NCBI GenBank assembly: GCA_002433065.1
Contig: DJHK01000028.1
Location: forward strand, 59,612-123,611
Direction of reading: 5' to 3'
DNA length: 64,000 bases
DNA from: Chloroflexi bacterium UBA6622
GTDB lineage: Bacteria; Chloroflexota; UBA11872
The translations under genes were made by a program, and so were the position numbers. Numbering within the stretch: the stretch's first letter is position 1; each line of letters opens with the position of its first letter. The notes under the pieces were generated by a model, which searched no databases, was not told the origin of the DNA, and saw nothing but the letters and a program-made list of their open reading frames with translations. Shown here one piece after another: positions 1 to 9,755 of the stretch.

Positions 1-806
1 ACGATTGGAACGCCGTTTAGGTTGAATGACTCTTCGAGGACATCCCGCGTTGTTCCGGGAACATCTGTCACGATAGCTCTGTCCGTGTTGAGCAACGCGT
101 TCATGAGCGAAGACTTCCCAACATTAGGGCAGCCGACGAGCGCAACTCGTATGCCGTGCCGTTGCATGATTCCTCGGTTGGCAGATTCCAGAATCGTGGT
201 CAGTCGTTTTTCTAGTTTGTCGAGGATTGTCGAGACGGTTTCACGATTCATAGCGGGCACGTCTTCCTCATCAAAGTCAATTTCTGCTTCCATCTGGGCG
301 AGTAAGTCGACGCACGCGATGCGCATGTCACGCACAGCGTCAGAGAGACGGCCGGCCAACTGGTTCGCCGCGACAGCTACGCCTTCTGGCGTGGGTGCAG
401 CTACTAGGTCGGCAACTGCTTCGGCTTGTGCAAGGTCTATCCGGCCGTTTAGAAAAGCGCGTAGTGTGAATTCGCCAGCGAGGGCAGGTCGTGCGCCCAT
501 CGCGAGTATTCGGTCAAGCACCTGTCTGAGTACTATCGGGCTTCCATGACAACTCACTTCGACGACATCTTCGCCGGTATATGACTCCGGACTCGGCATG
601 TAAACCACGAGTGCTTCGTCAAGCGCCATACCGTCTTCGTCGAGGATTTGCACGAGATGTGCATAGCGAGGCTTGAAGGGTAAATCTTCTGGCCGTCCGG
701 TAAGTTCTGACGCAATCGGTTCAGATCCGGAACCACTGATACGAATGACGCCAATGCCACCGTTGCCTAGCGGTGTGGCGATAGCTGCAATTGTTTCTGT
801 TGCCAT
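1..806 (-). CDS. mnmE: tRNA modification GTPase MnmE (N-terminal part)
   Basis: The gene runs off the left edge, so only the first ~268 of the usual ~450 residues are present. MnmE works with MnmG to put the (carboxymethyl)aminomethyl group on U34 of certain tRNAs. Reading from ATG at 806, the N-terminal folate-binding domain starts [24 protein letters not shown] and contains the family segment [20 protein letters not shown]. The G domain begins at about residue 220 with the P-loop [15 protein letters not shown] and the switch segment DVPGTTRDV. The C-terminal helical domain with its Cys lies outside the window. A radical SAM gene lies upstream on the same strand. Confidence 0.95.
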   Translation of the reverse strand, partial: MATETIAAIATPLGNGGIGVIRISGSGSEPIASELTGRPEDLPFKPRYAHLVQILDEDGMALDEALVVYMPSPESYTGEDVVEVSCHGSPIVLRQVLDRILAMGARPALAGEFTLRAFLNGRIDLAQAEAVADLVAAPTPEGVAVAANQLAGRLSDAVRDMRIACVDLLAQMEAEIDFDEEDVPAMNRETVSTILDKLEKRLTTILESANRGIMQRHGIRVALVGCPNVGKSSLMNALLNTDRAIVTDVPGTTRDVLEESFNLNGVPI

Positions 807-862
807 AACCTTATTCTTTGGCGATTTTCTTGAAGCTTGCAGGAAGGTCCCCTAGGTGTGGG

Positions 863-2659
863 TTAGTTTGATGGCGCAGGGCCTGACGTCCCAGCCTCGA
901 TTGCGCGGGCGTATTCACGCTGGAGCATACGCTTGGTGACAAAGATATCGACGATGTCCCATGGCAGCGGTTCCTCGACGCTGCGTTGACGGTGGATGTA
1001 CCACGAGAGATCGAGGCCTGCTGCGTCAATAGCTTCGAACCAGCTGGCTGGCTTGAAATGTTCGGTCCACCCGTCAAAGCGACAGCCACGTTCCCAGGCG
1101 CCTTTAATAGCGCGTCCTACACGACGGTCGCCTAAGGCCAAGAGTGCTTCAATGTGACTTTCTTCGGGATCGTGCCACATGAGATGAATGTTTCGGTCAC
1201 GAGCGATCTCCAGGCACGCTTTTTGCTTAGCTTGAATAATCTCGGACCTATCCTGAGGATGCCATTGAAAGGGGGTGAATGGTTTTGGGATGAATGTTGA
1301 CACGGTGACATTGACCTTCGCTTTGTTTCCATGGTGACGACGGCCAATTTCCATGACACGATTTGCAAGGTGGGCGATCGCTTCAGAATCTTCGAGTGTT
1401 TCTGTCGGTTGGCCAATCATGAAGTAGAGCTTGATTGTTCGAAAGCCTCGACCGAACGCCATATCGCAGGTTGTGAGAAGGTCTTCATCGGAAATTTCTT
1501 TGTTTATTACCTCTCGCATCCTAGGTGTTGCTGCTTCTGGGGCGAACGTTAGGCTACCCCCACGTTTGCCTCCGCGTTGCAGGGCATTTGCGATATCAAC
1601 ATTGAAGGTTTCAACGCGCGTTGATGGGATGGACACACGTACGTATTCCTCGCTTGTGTCATAGACGTTGTCGATAAGTTGATCGAGCCCTTCGTAGTCA
1701 ACTGCGTTAAGTGAGAGGAGAGAGACTTCGCTTTGTCCTGTTGTGGTCATACAGGACTCAACAGTTTTTTCGACTAGGTCAGCCCGGCGTTGGCGTACTG
1801 GTCGATACAGGTATCCGGCTTGGCAAAACCTGCATGCTCGGGCGCATCCTCGGTCGAGCTCTATGGCGACTCGATCATGCACGACCCCTGTGTTCGGTAC
1901 GACTGGCCGTTCTGGACCAACAAACGAGTTAATGTCGACGTATTGTCTTTCGATCTGTGCTGGTAGTTGCGGATCCACTCGACTATGGCCAAGGAAGGCT
2001 CCGTCTTCGTTGTACTTCGGGCGGTATCGTGCGGGAACATAAATTCCAGGGATACGGTGAGCGCAGGCATCTAAAAAACTGTCTCGCCATCCCGTGGTCG
2101 ACCGGTCAAATTCCTCGTGCAGGTCAAGAATACGTAGAAGCAATTCTTCGCCCTCACCGATGGCGATCAAGTCGAAAAAATCTGCCATGGGTTCTGGGTT
2201 GGTGACGGCAGAGCCTCCACCCAGAATGATCGGATCGCTGTCAGTCCGGTTCTTGCTCTCCAACGGTATTCCTGCTAAATCAAGCATTTCTAAGACATTT
2301 GTGTTGCCGCTTTCGTAACTCATCGAGAAGCCGACAATGTCGAATTCTCCCAATCGGCGTCGGGATTCCCAACCCCAGAGTTGGACACCGTTGTCCCGCA
2401 TCGCGTCGGCCATATCTGGAAGAGGGGCAAAGCATCGGTCACAAAGGTGGGATGTCTGATCGTTTACGAGTTCATAGAGCAGGTTCATTGCCAAATTCGA
2501 CATGCCGATTTCGTATGCGTCGGGGAAACACAGCGCCATGCGGGTAGCTGCCGTTTCCCAGGGTTTAGACCGTGCGTTGTGTTCCCCTCCCAAGTATTGG
2601 GCAGGTTTTTTGACTCGATCGAGCAATGGTTCGAGTTCTACGGTCGTGGCAATAGGCAT
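863..2659 (-). CDS. B12-binding domain radical SAM protein (TIGR03960-like)
   Basis: This 598-residue protein has an N-terminal cobalamin-binding-like domain (segments MALCFPDAYEIGMSNL, IVGFSMSYESGNTNVLEML and PIILGGGSAVTNPEPMADFF at about residues 40-160). A radical SAM core follows, with the cluster motif CX3CX2C at Cys272, Cys276 and Cys279 (GCARACRFCQAGY). Order and length match the TIGR03960 family, whose biochemical role is not settled; members often occur next to a TIGR03936 (DUF2344) gene, which is not seen here. The ATG at 2659 faces the amidohydrolase gene across a 127-base spacer. No clear Shine-Dalgarno is visible, so the start rests on the conserved N-terminal segment. Confidence 0.85.
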   Translation of the reverse strand: MPIATTVELEPLLDRVKKPAQYLGGEHNARSKPWETAATRMALCFPDAYEIGMSNLAMNLLYELVNDQTSHLCDRCFAPLPDMADAMRDNGVQLWGWESRRRLGEFDIVGFSMSYESGNTNVLEMLDLAGIPLESKNRTDSDPIILGGGSAVTNPEPMADFFDLIAIGEGEELLLRILDLHEEFDRSTTGWRDSFLDACAHRIPGIYVPARYRPKYNEDGAFLGHSRVDPQLPAQIERQYVDINSFVGPERPVVPNTGVVHDRVAIELDRGCARACRFCQAGYLYRPVRQRRADLVEKTVESCMTTTGQSEVSLLSLNAVDYEGLDQLIDNVYDTSEEYVRVSIPSTRVETFNVDIANALQRGGKRGGSLTFAPEAATPRMREVINKEISDEDLLTTCDMAFGRGFRTIKLYFMIGQPTETLEDSEAIAHLANRVMEIGRRHHGNKAKVNVTVSTFIPKPFTPFQWHPQDRSEIIQAKQKACLEIARDRNIHLMWHDPEESHIEALLALGDRRVGRAIKGAWERGCRFDGWTEHFKPASWFEAIDAAGLDLSWYIHRQRSVEEPLPWDIVDIFVTKRMLQREYARAIEAGTSGPAPSN

Positions 2660-2786
2660 GCGAAATTACGGACGTTTGTCGATGGTTACTTTAAAGCTAC
2701 CGAAGGTGCGTTGGCCTCACAACTAGTCTGTTCGTTTTTCGGCAAGCGGACATCGATGGATAATGGTGAGATCTTTTCCGAGTTGA

Positions 2787-4049
2787 GTGCCTGTGGCTGA
2801 TCTTATTCTCCGAGCGGCGACTTTGGTTGACGGAACAGGAGCCGATCCGGTCCGGAATGCGGATGTTGTTGTCCGCGATGGACGGATTGTTTCAGTTGGT
2901 CCGACCGAGCCAGCCGTGACCGACACTTGTGTGATCGATTATGGCGACGCGACGATCATGCCCGGGCTCATTGATTGTCATTGTCATCTGCAGTTTGGGG
3001 CGTACTCGGCTCATGAAAAAGTGCGTCTAGTACATGCTGGTGCGTCGAACGAGGAACGTATTCTCACGGCTGTAGCTAATGCGCAGAAGGCTCTTGCGAC
3101 GGGGGTGACAACACTAAGGGATACCGGAGGATTCCTGACGCTGAACATGAATGTCCGCGATGCATTTGTGAACGGTCGGGTAGCTGGTCCACGGTTACTC
3201 GTATGTGGTGCACCAATCACGACCACTGCTGGCCATCTGAACTGGTGTGGACTGCGGGCTGACTCTGAGGATGAAGTTGTGCGAGCGGTACGTGCAATGG
3301 TTGAGGCTGGTGCTGATTTCATCAAGGTGATGGCGACCGGTGGAATGATGACGCCTGGATCGCAGGCTGGGGAGTCGCAATACGATCTCCAAACACTTGG
3401 TTCGCTGGTAACTGACGCGCATCGGCTTGATCGGCATGTTGCGGCTCACGTACTAGGGGCTGACGGTTGTCGAGATGCGATTGATGCTGGCGTTGACACC
3501 TTGGAGCACTGTAGTTGGCTTACCCCAGAGGGTGTTCGAGGGCAGTCTGCGATGGATGTGAGTGCGGTGGACCGAATTGATCCTTCCCACCAGTCAGTAC
3601 ATATGACGTTGGCAGCTATGAATCGTACGCCGTTCCGGGGCTTGGAACATCTGGATGCGTTGGCCAGTGATGAGCGTGAAAGAATCCGTCAACACGGTGC
3701 GAATTTTCGTGAGATGCGTGAACGGGGCGTGCCGCACGTGATCTCCAGTGACGCGGGTGTCATTGATACGCCATTTGATGAGTTCCCGTTATCGGTTGTC
3801 AGTACGGTTATTGCGCTTGATACGACGCCAGTTGACGCTATCCAGCTCGTGACGAGTGCTGCAGCGCAGGCTATAGGGCTGGGTGAACTCACAGGGGCGG
3901 TAAAACCGGGCCGACAGGCCGATCTGCTTGTTGTCGAGGGTGACGTTTCAGAAAACATATGTAACATCACTCGGACTGCATCGGTGTATCTCGGAGGGCG
4001 CGAGGTGGCTCGTAATCGCCATCTCCACGTCAATGCGGGTACTGCTTAA
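2787..4049 (+). CDS. Metal-dependent amidohydrolase family protein
   Basis: This 420-residue protein of the imidazolonepropionase/prolidase-like amidohydrolase superfamily likely hydrolyses a C-N bond in a cyclic or peptide-like substrate, which the sequence does not identify. The metal-binding signs are in order: HxH in IDCHCHL (His65, His67), a likely carboxylated Lys in FIKVMATGG (about 181), His in AAHVLG and LEHCSW, and the catalytic Asp in SSDAGV. The C-terminus GAVKPGRQADLLVVEGD is the usual closing strand of the small beta domain. The GTG at 2787 places the first strand (ADLILRAATLVDGTG) correctly. The gene is alone on this strand and followed by about 100 bases of spacer. Confidence 0.88.
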   Translation: MPVADLILRAATLVDGTGADPVRNADVVVRDGRIVSVGPTEPAVTDTCVIDYGDATIMPGLIDCHCHLQFGAYSAHEKVRLVHAGASNEERILTAVANAQKALATGVTTLRDTGGFLTLNMNVRDAFVNGRVAGPRLLVCGAPITTTAGHLNWCGLRADSEDEVVRAVRAMVEAGADFIKVMATGGMMTPGSQAGESQYDLQTLGSLVTDAHRLDRHVAAHVLGADGCRDAIDAGVDTLEHCSWLTPEGVRGQSAMDVSAVDRIDPSHQSVHMTLAAMNRTPFRGLEHLDALASDERERIRQHGANFREMRERGVPHVISSDAGVIDTPFDEFPLSVVSTVIALDTTPVDAIQLVTSAAAQAIGLGELTGAVKPGRQADLLVVEGDVSENICNITRTASVYLGGREVARNRHLHVNAGTA

Positions 4050-4150
4050 TGTGTATCTAGAGCATTCGGTGGTGGATTAATAACCTTGGCCATGCTGAGG
4101 CTCCATCTGACCTTCCTTAGACATAACCGGACCTGGCACGGAGATTTCCG

Positions 4151-4870
4151 ATGACTGAGCAGCTTTTTCATATCGATAGTTATATGAACGAATTCGATGC
4201 TGTCGTGGTTGACACGAGGCCTGACGGTGTTGTGTTGGATCGGACGACGTTTTACCCGCAGGGCGGCGGGCAACCTGCTGATACAGGAATTCTGAAGAGC
4301 GATGTGGAAACCTGGCCGGTGGTTGCGGTCGTGAGAAAGCAAGGAGTGATTGTTCATCGTCTTGAGGGTGAGGCTCCGTCGCTAGGGACGACGATTCGTG
4401 GCGTGCTGGACTGGGATCTGAGATTTCGATATATGCGATTGCATACGGCTCTACATGCGTTGTCTGGCGTGGTGTGGATCGGTTGGCAGGCTGATGTAAC
4501 CGGCAGTCATATTTACGAGGACGGATGCCGGGCTCGAATGGATTTCTCGCTGGAGGCGGTTCGAGTTAGTGATGTTCGCGATGAGATCGAGGCTCGTTTG
4601 AACGCTGAGTTAGCGAAGGCTCGTGATGTTCGGGCGTACGAGTTACCGCGCGAGGACGCTCTTGCCTTGCCGGATTTGATTCGTACTCATATCAATCTCG
4701 TCCCAACCCATATCGAACAGATTCGAATTGTCGAAATCGAAGGTCTCGATCGTCAGGCTGATGGTGGTACCCATGTGGCCAACACTCGAGAGGTGGGCCC
4801 CATTTCTGTTGTGAATGCGGTGAACAAAGGCCGTATTAATCGTCGTCTTGAGATTGCGTTGGGAGAATAG
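4151..4870 (+). CDS. AlaX-type alanyl-tRNA editing protein
   Basis: This free-standing homologue of the AlaRS editing domain probably hydrolyses mischarged Ser- or Gly-tRNA(Ala). It is 239 residues long, with the N-terminal beta-barrel part (FYPQGGGQPADTG, about 35-50), the HxxxH zinc motif in RLHTALHAL (His98, His102) and the second site in ADGGTHVANTREVG (about 204-217). The Cys of the AlaRS CGGTH motif is Asp here, a form I believe occurs in some AlaX subgroups. An SD-like GGAG lies about 8 bases before the ATG. The next gene, ileS, starts 4 bases after the stop, so the two translation-quality genes are probably cotranscribed. Confidence 0.88.
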   Translation: MTEQLFHIDSYMNEFDAVVVDTRPDGVVLDRTTFYPQGGGQPADTGILKSDVETWPVVAVVRKQGVIVHRLEGEAPSLGTTIRGVLDWDLRFRYMRLHTALHALSGVVWIGWQADVTGSHIYEDGCRARMDFSLEAVRVSDVRDEIEARLNAELAKARDVRAYELPREDALALPDLIRTHINLVPTHIEQIRIVEIEGLDRQADGGTHVANTREVGPISVVNAVNKGRINRRLEIALGE

Positions 4871-4874
4871 AGGT

Positions 4875-7800
4875 ATGAATGCTGGTCCGCTGCCAAACAA
4901 AGAGTTGGAAACGTTTTCAGCTCTGCCGGAGGATCTTGATTTTCCGTCCATGGAGCAACGGATTCTTAAGTTCTGGGATTCGGAGCGGACATTCGATCGG
5001 CTTCGTGAGAAAAATTCCAATGGTCCCCACTGGTCATTTATCGACGGGCCAATAACGGCAAATAATCCGATGGGTGTGCATCACGCGTGGGGCCGCACCT
5101 ACAAGGACGTCTTTCAACGCTACCGGGCGATGAGAGGGTTTAACCAAAGATTTCAGAATGGATTCGATTGCCAGGGGCTGTGGCTCGAAGTCGAGGTTGA
5201 AAAGGAATTGGGGTTCAAATCAAAACGGGATATTGAGGCCTATGGCTTGGCAGCCTTTGCAGATGCCTGTCGGACTCGTGTGAATACGTACGCGAGCATT
5301 CAAACCGAGCAGTCGATTCGTCTTGGGCAATGGATGGACTGGGACAACTCTTACTACACGCACTCTGATACAAATATCGAACACATCTGGCATTTCCTTG
5401 GTCGTTGTCACGAGCGTGGCTGGATCATGACGGCCCAACGGGCCATGCCGTGGTGCGCTCGGTGTGGAACAGCCTTATCGCAGCATGAGTTGATTGATAC
5501 ATATGAGGATGTGTCCCATGAAGCTGTCTATGTCCGACTACCTGTGTGTAATCGCGAGAACACCTCGCTGCTTGTCTGGACAACGACACCATGGACTCTG
5601 GTTGCCAATGTGGCCGCGGCCGTACATCCACAACTCGATTATGTAGAAGTTGGGGTAGGCGACCAGCGGTACATCTTGGCCGAAGCGGCTCTCGAATCTG
5701 CCTTAGACATGGAGTTTGAGGTCATCGGGAGGATGAAGGGTGCCGAGATGCTTGGTTGGACCTATTCCGGTCCATTCGATGAGCTTCCGGCGGTTGCCGA
5801 GGTTGTGCACGAGGTGATCCCGTGGGAAGAGATTGGTGCTGAAGAAGGTACAGGTGTTGTTCATATTGCGCCTGGTGCGGGAGAAGAAGACTTTGATCTC
5901 GGACGTGATTTGGGTCTTTCGATCGTTGTTCCCATCGACGAGAACGGGGAGTATGTTGATGGTTTTGGTTGGTTGACAGGTCGAGATGCTCGCCAGGTTT
6001 CTGCAGACGTAATCAGCGATTTGGATAATCGAAACTTGCTGCATCGGGCTCACACGTATCAACATCGATATCCACATTGTTGGCGATGCCGCGAAGAACT
6101 CGTATTTCGTGTAGATGATGAGTGGTTTATTCGGGCTGACGAGGTCCGAGAACCGATGCTGCAAGCTGCGGCTAGTGTTCAGTGGGTTCCTGAATATGCC
6201 GGGGCTCGGATGGCTGACTGGCTCAGCCATATGGGTGATTGGAACATCTCGCGGCGCAGATTCTGGGGGTTGCCACTGCCCTTTTATCCCTGTACGGAAT
6301 GTGGACACCTGACGGTCATCGGATCCCGTCAGGAACTTGAGGAAAGAGCGCTTGAGGGGATCGACGGACTACGTGAACTACATCGGCCTTGGATCGATGA
6401 TGTTGTGGTCCGATGCGAGAGTTGTGATGCGGCAGTTCGACGGATCACAGCGGTCGGAGATGCTTGGCTCGACGCCGGCATTGTTCCGTTTTCCACGCTT
6501 GACTATATGCAGCAGAGCGATGCATTTGCGTCTTGGTATCCAGCAGATTTTGTGAGCGAGATGCGCGAGCAAATTCGACTCTGGTTTTATTCCATGCTGT
6601 TTATGAGCGTGACCCTCGAAAGTCGGTCTCCATATCAGGCGGTATTTGTTTACGAGAAGCTCAATGATGAAACCGGTCGACCCATGCATAAGAGTTGGGG
6701 TAACTCGATCGATTTTGGGGAAGCCGCTGATCGTATGGGTGCGGATGTCATGCGATGGATGTACGCGGGCCAGAACCCCGTATATAACATCAACTTTGGC
6801 TATGGACCGGCAACCGAAGTTAAACGCCGGATGCTCACACTCTGGAACGTATACGCCTTCTTTGTTACATATGCGCGACTCGACGGGTTTGATCCGACTG
6901 CTCCAATTATTCCCGTTGCGCAGCGGCCGGATCTCGACCGATGGGCACTGTCCCGGTTGCAGGGAGTGGTTGAAACATTTACCGAATCGCTTGATAACTA
7001 CCTGGTGTATCGCGGTGTGCAAGCGGCACAGGCATTCATTGAGGACTTATCAAACTGGTATGTCCGCCGTGGGCGCCGTCGCTATTGGAAATCAAGTGTT
7101 GATGCAGATAAGCAGGCGGCCTATCAAACGCTCTATGAATTGCTGACGACGCTGGTTCGATTATTGGCCCCGGTGATGCCGTTCTGGACCGAGGATATGT
7201 ACCAGAACTTGGTTCGACGGCCTGATTCGGCGGCTGTGCCTAGCGTGCATCTTTCGGATTGGCCGGTCCCAGATGTTGGAAAAAAAGATGCTGAGCTTGA
7301 GCGTTCGATGGGAGTTGTTCAGCGGGTGGTCCGCGTTGGTCGGTCGGCCCGTAATGGGGCAGACGTAAAGTTACGGCAGCCTCTTCGCTCAGCCTTGATA
7401 CGGGTTGATGATGGGGAGTGGGCGTCTGTTATCTCGCTTGAGCAGCATGTTCGGGACGAGTTGAATGTGAAGGCAATTGAACGCATGGTTTCTGAACATG
7501 ACCTCGTGGAATTTGAATTGCGGCCCAATTATCGGGTGCTTGGTCCCAAATTTGGAGCTCGTGTAAAAAGCTTGGCTGCAGCGATCGAGGCTCTTGATCC
7601 GGCGGTTGTTGTTCGTCAATTAGAAACGGATGGACAACTGGAGATCCGGTTTGATGGCGACGTGGAGGTTTTGAGTTCGGATGATGTCCTGATCCAGCGC
7701 ACTCCTCGGGAAGGTTTTGGGGTTTCTGAGCAAGATGGGGTGATTGTGGCTATTGCGACGGATGTTGACGATGTCTTGCGACGAGACGGTTTTGCCCGTG

Positions 7801-8045
7801 AATTGGTTCACGCCACGCAGAGTCTCCGACGTGAAGCTGGTCTAGAGGTATCCGATCGGATCTTGCTCTGGATTGAGGGCGGCGAAGAAGTGAAAACGAC
7901 AATTGCCGAGCACCGTGATCGAATTTCCGAAGAGGTTTTGGCTGTTTCATTGAATCAGGGTCGTGTTGTTGATGACGTGGTAACGCAAGAGGTCATTCTT
8001 GATGGGCATGAGGTACAGCTTTCCTTGGCAGCTTCAGCAAACTGA
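4875..8045 (+). CDS. ileS: Isoleucyl-tRNA synthetase (divergent motif subfamily)
   Basis: The 1056-residue class I synthetase charges tRNA(Ile). The catalytic domain begins at about residue 50. The HIGH motif is replaced by GVHH (NPMGVHHAWGRT, about 60-71) and KMSKS reads PMHKS (RPMHKSWGNS, about 600-609), keeping the second Lys. A CP1 editing domain lies between (WTTTPWTLVANVA, then EEGTGVVHIAPGAG). Several CxxC pairs (CARC ~193, CWRC ~402, CTEC ~472, CESC ~513) suggest zinc knuckles inside the catalytic insertions. The C-terminal half has the anticodon-binding helical domain (LSNWYVRRGRRRYWKS) and a tail like that of long IleRS forms. I chose ATG 4875, preceded by GGGAGA, over an in-frame ATG at 4848 inside the previous gene. 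Confidence 0.93.
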   Translation: MNAGPLPNKELETFSALPEDLDFPSMEQRILKFWDSERTFDRLREKNSNGPHWSFIDGPITANNPMGVHHAWGRTYKDVFQRYRAMRGFNQRFQNGFDCQGLWLEVEVEKELGFKSKRDIEAYGLAAFADACRTRVNTYASIQTEQSIRLGQWMDWDNSYYTHSDTNIEHIWHFLGRCHERGWIMTAQRAMPWCARCGTALSQHELIDTYEDVSHEAVYVRLPVCNRENTSLLVWTTTPWTLVANVAAAVHPQLDYVEVGVGDQRYILAEAALESALDMEFEVIGRMKGAEMLGWTYSGPFDELPAVAEVVHEVIPWEEIGAEEGTGVVHIAPGAGEEDFDLGRDLGLSIVVPIDENGEYVDGFGWLTGRDARQVSADVISDLDNRNLLHRAHTYQHRYPHCWRCREELVFRVDDEWFIRADEVREPMLQAAASVQWVPEYAGARMADWLSHMGDWNISRRRFWGLPLPFYPCTECGHLTVIGSRQELEERALEGIDGLRELHRPWIDDVVVRCESCDAAVRRITAVGDAWLDAGIVPFSTLDYMQQSDAFASWYPADFVSEMREQIRLWFYSMLFMSVTLESRSPYQAVFVYEKLNDETGRPMHKSWGNSIDFGEAADRMGADVMRWMYAGQNPVYNINFGYGPATEVKRRMLTLWNVYAFFVTYARLDGFDPTAPIIPVAQRPDLDRWALSRLQGVVETFTESLDNYLVYRGVQAAQAFIEDLSNWYVRRGRRRYWKSSVDADKQAAYQTLYELLTTLVRLLAPVMPFWTEDMYQNLVRRPDSAAVPSVHLSDWPVPDVGKKDAELERSMGVVQRVVRVGRSARNGADVKLRQPLRSALIRVDDGEWASVISLEQHVRDELNVKAIERMVSEHDLVEFELRPNYRVLGPKFGARVKSLAAAIEALDPAVVVRQLETDGQLEIRFDGDVEVLSSDDVLIQRTPREGFGVSEQDGVIVAIATDVDDVLRRDGFARELVHATQSLRREAGLEVSDRILLWIEGGEEVKTTIAEHRDRISEEVLAVSLNQGRVVDDVVTQEVILDGHEVQLSLAASAN

Positions 8046-8101
8046 GAAGAGACGGGCATGCTGCCCTGCTTGGACAGGGACCTATACGACGATGCCTGAT
8101 T

Positions 8102-9265
8102 CTATGCCGTGCTCCCCGATGGTTTGGGACGGCGAAACGGCTGTCGGCTTCGATATGTAGCGACCCGCCAGAGCCACTCTGAGGGCCCGAACAGGAAGCG
8201 ATCCAACCACGCCTGCGACCACCACAGCTGCAGGGCCCATACTGCGAGCACAAACACCAAGATTGCGCTTCGGTTCACAAAGTGGAGATCACCGAGCAAG
8301 CTTGTCAAGACGACGACACCTATCACGGTTTGTGCCAGATAGTTGGTGAGCGCCATTCTTCCGACTGCTCGCAGCCGTTGCTTAAGCCAATTATCTGTGC
8401 CGTTGTTCCAGATGATGATGAGGCTCATGTAGCCGAGCGCACATGGAATCGTGCCAAGTGTGTTGGGAATCTGGCCGATGAAGGCGACTTCTTGCGAATA
8501 GTCATTGGCTGCGGTAACCATGAAACCAGCGGTCGAAAGCGGTAAGCCGACCGCGAGCCCGATTATTGCGGTTAATCGATATGTTCTGGTGGGTAGGCCA
8601 CCGTTCATGAAGCCGGTTCGATATAGTCCGGCGCCGATGAGCATGAGGCCTAAGCCCCGAAGGAAGAATGTCAGTAGGAGCGGAAGCGCAAGAGGCGATT
8701 CATTTGAAATCTCGCCAGCTGTCCAGAATCCTGTGAGTGAAACGCTGGTCATGTCGGCAACGTATTGCATGACAACTGTGCAGACCGCGGCTAGGGCGAA
8801 CGCGATAAGCCCAACGGAGATGAGGATCCAACTCGGTTGCTTTCGCAGAGTAATGAGGACGAATGACGAGCCGGCATAGAGCATCAGCACATCGCCAACC
8901 CACAAAAGGCTGTGTAGGGATCCGATCATCAGCAACAGCGAGTTTCGCCAGATGTTCAGTCTGACGGCGTTACGTCCTCTTCGGCTGGCGCGGTCGATGA
9001 ACAGAATTATGCCTGCGCCAAACAGCATCGAAAATAACCCCATAAATTTCTGATGGATGAATATCTCGCCGAAGATGCCCACGGCCCAGTCGAACCACGT
9101 CTGTTGGGGGACTGCATTGAGGTTGAATAAGGGGGCAAGCCCCTCATCCCACCTAAAGGACACAGCGTTCATCAGCAGGATGCCGAGCACGGCCACGCCG
9201 CGTATCAGGTCGAGGCTGACTATGCGCTCGGGCTCTTGAACTGGACCCGAGGGATGTATGGCCAT
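8102..9265 (-). CDS. DUF418 family membrane protein
   Basis: A 387-residue integral membrane protein with about ten hydrophobic segments. It opens with RIVSLDLIRGVAVLGILLMN, the typical start of DUF418/YeiB-like proteins, followed by FMGLFSMLFGAGIILFIDRA. The C-terminal part (LTNYLAQTVIGVV, then a Trp-rich SQAWLDRFLFGPSEWLWR) is also characteristic of DUF418. Function is unknown; the family has been suggested to transport or modify envelope compounds. It lies convergent to ileS and downstream, on the same strand, of the Rieske gene at a distance of 139 bases. Confidence 0.88.
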   Translation of the reverse strand: MAIHPSGPVQEPERIVSLDLIRGVAVLGILLMNAVSFRWDEGLAPLFNLNAVPQQTWFDWAVGIFGEIFIHQKFMGLFSMLFGAGIILFIDRASRRGRNAVRLNIWRNSLLLMIGSLHSLLWVGDVLMLYAGSSFVLITLRKQPSWILISVGLIAFALAAVCTVVMQYVADMTSVSLTGFWTAGEISNESPLALPLLLTFFLRGLGLMLIGAGLYRTGFMNGGLPTRTYRLTAIIGLAVGLPLSTAGFMVTAANDYSQEVAFIGQIPNTLGTIPCALGYMSLIIIWNNGTDNWLKQRLRAVGRMALTNYLAQTVIGVVVLTSLLGDLHFVNRSAILVFVLAVWALQLWWSQAWLDRFLFGPSEWLWRVATYRSRQPFRRPKPSGSTA

Positions 9266-9404
9266 TACGTTGGAAGCGTTGGGTGAGACTTCGATGGGTA
9301 TCTGGTCTTAGTTAAGCAGGCAGCGTGTGTTCTTACCGACATTAAGGTTGTTGTGCGCTTCCATAGGTGTTTGGGTCGAGCGTGCAATTGTTTTGGAGGA
9401 GATC

Positions 9405-9755
9405 TTAGGTTTTCAGCGCCACTTCAACGACGTCGCCGACTATACGAACACGGTAACTCTTAGTTCGTTGTCCGAGCGAAGGGCTTACGAGCCAGCCATC
9501 CGTTACGTCGTACGTCCAAGCGTGCAGGGGGCACGTGAGGTGGCAGCCGACGAGCGTGCCAGCGCCGAGCGGACCGCCCGCGTGTTCGCACAAACCATCA
9601 AGAGCGTGATACTTCCCGTTGACGTTCGCGATTACTATCTCGGTACCGTCGAAGACGACCGTGGTTAGCCGTCCAGGCGGGGGCAGCATGTCTGTGGAAC
9701 CGACTGCCTGATACGTATTTTCGTTAGCCAAGATGTCGGCACATGATGGTGACAT
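9405..9755 (-). CDS. Rieske [2Fe-2S] ferredoxin-like protein
   Basis: A small single-domain Rieske protein with the cluster motifs CxH (LCEHAGGPLGAG) and CxxH (CPLHAWTYDV), giving the two Cys and two His ligands. Such proteins act as soluble electron carriers or as ferredoxin components of oxygenases. The start is uncertain. ATG 9755 gives 116 residues, TTG 9731 gives 108, and an in-frame TTG at 9791 gives 128; none has a clear Shine-Dalgarno. The 5' end overlaps the end of the upstream acetyltransferase gene (its stop is at 9724-9726), so translational coupling is likely. No oxygenase gene is adjacent, so its partner is unknown. Confidence 0.9.
   Translation of the reverse strand: MSPSCADILANENTYQAVGSTDMLPPPGRLTTVVFDGTEIVIANVNGKYHALDGLCEHAGGPLGAGTLVGCHLTCPLHAWTYDVTDGWLVSPSLGQRTKSYRVRIVGDVVEVALKT

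Noticed and set aside
22..549. A 175-codon plus-strand frame at the left edge
   Set aside because: It is the antisense shadow of mnmE, whose P-loop and switch motifs read cleanly on the minus strand.
5703..7022. Long minus-strand open frames of about 201 and 214 codons inside ileS
   Set aside because: They lie wholly antisense to a well-supported gene, show no family resemblance, and arise from codon bias of the plus strand.
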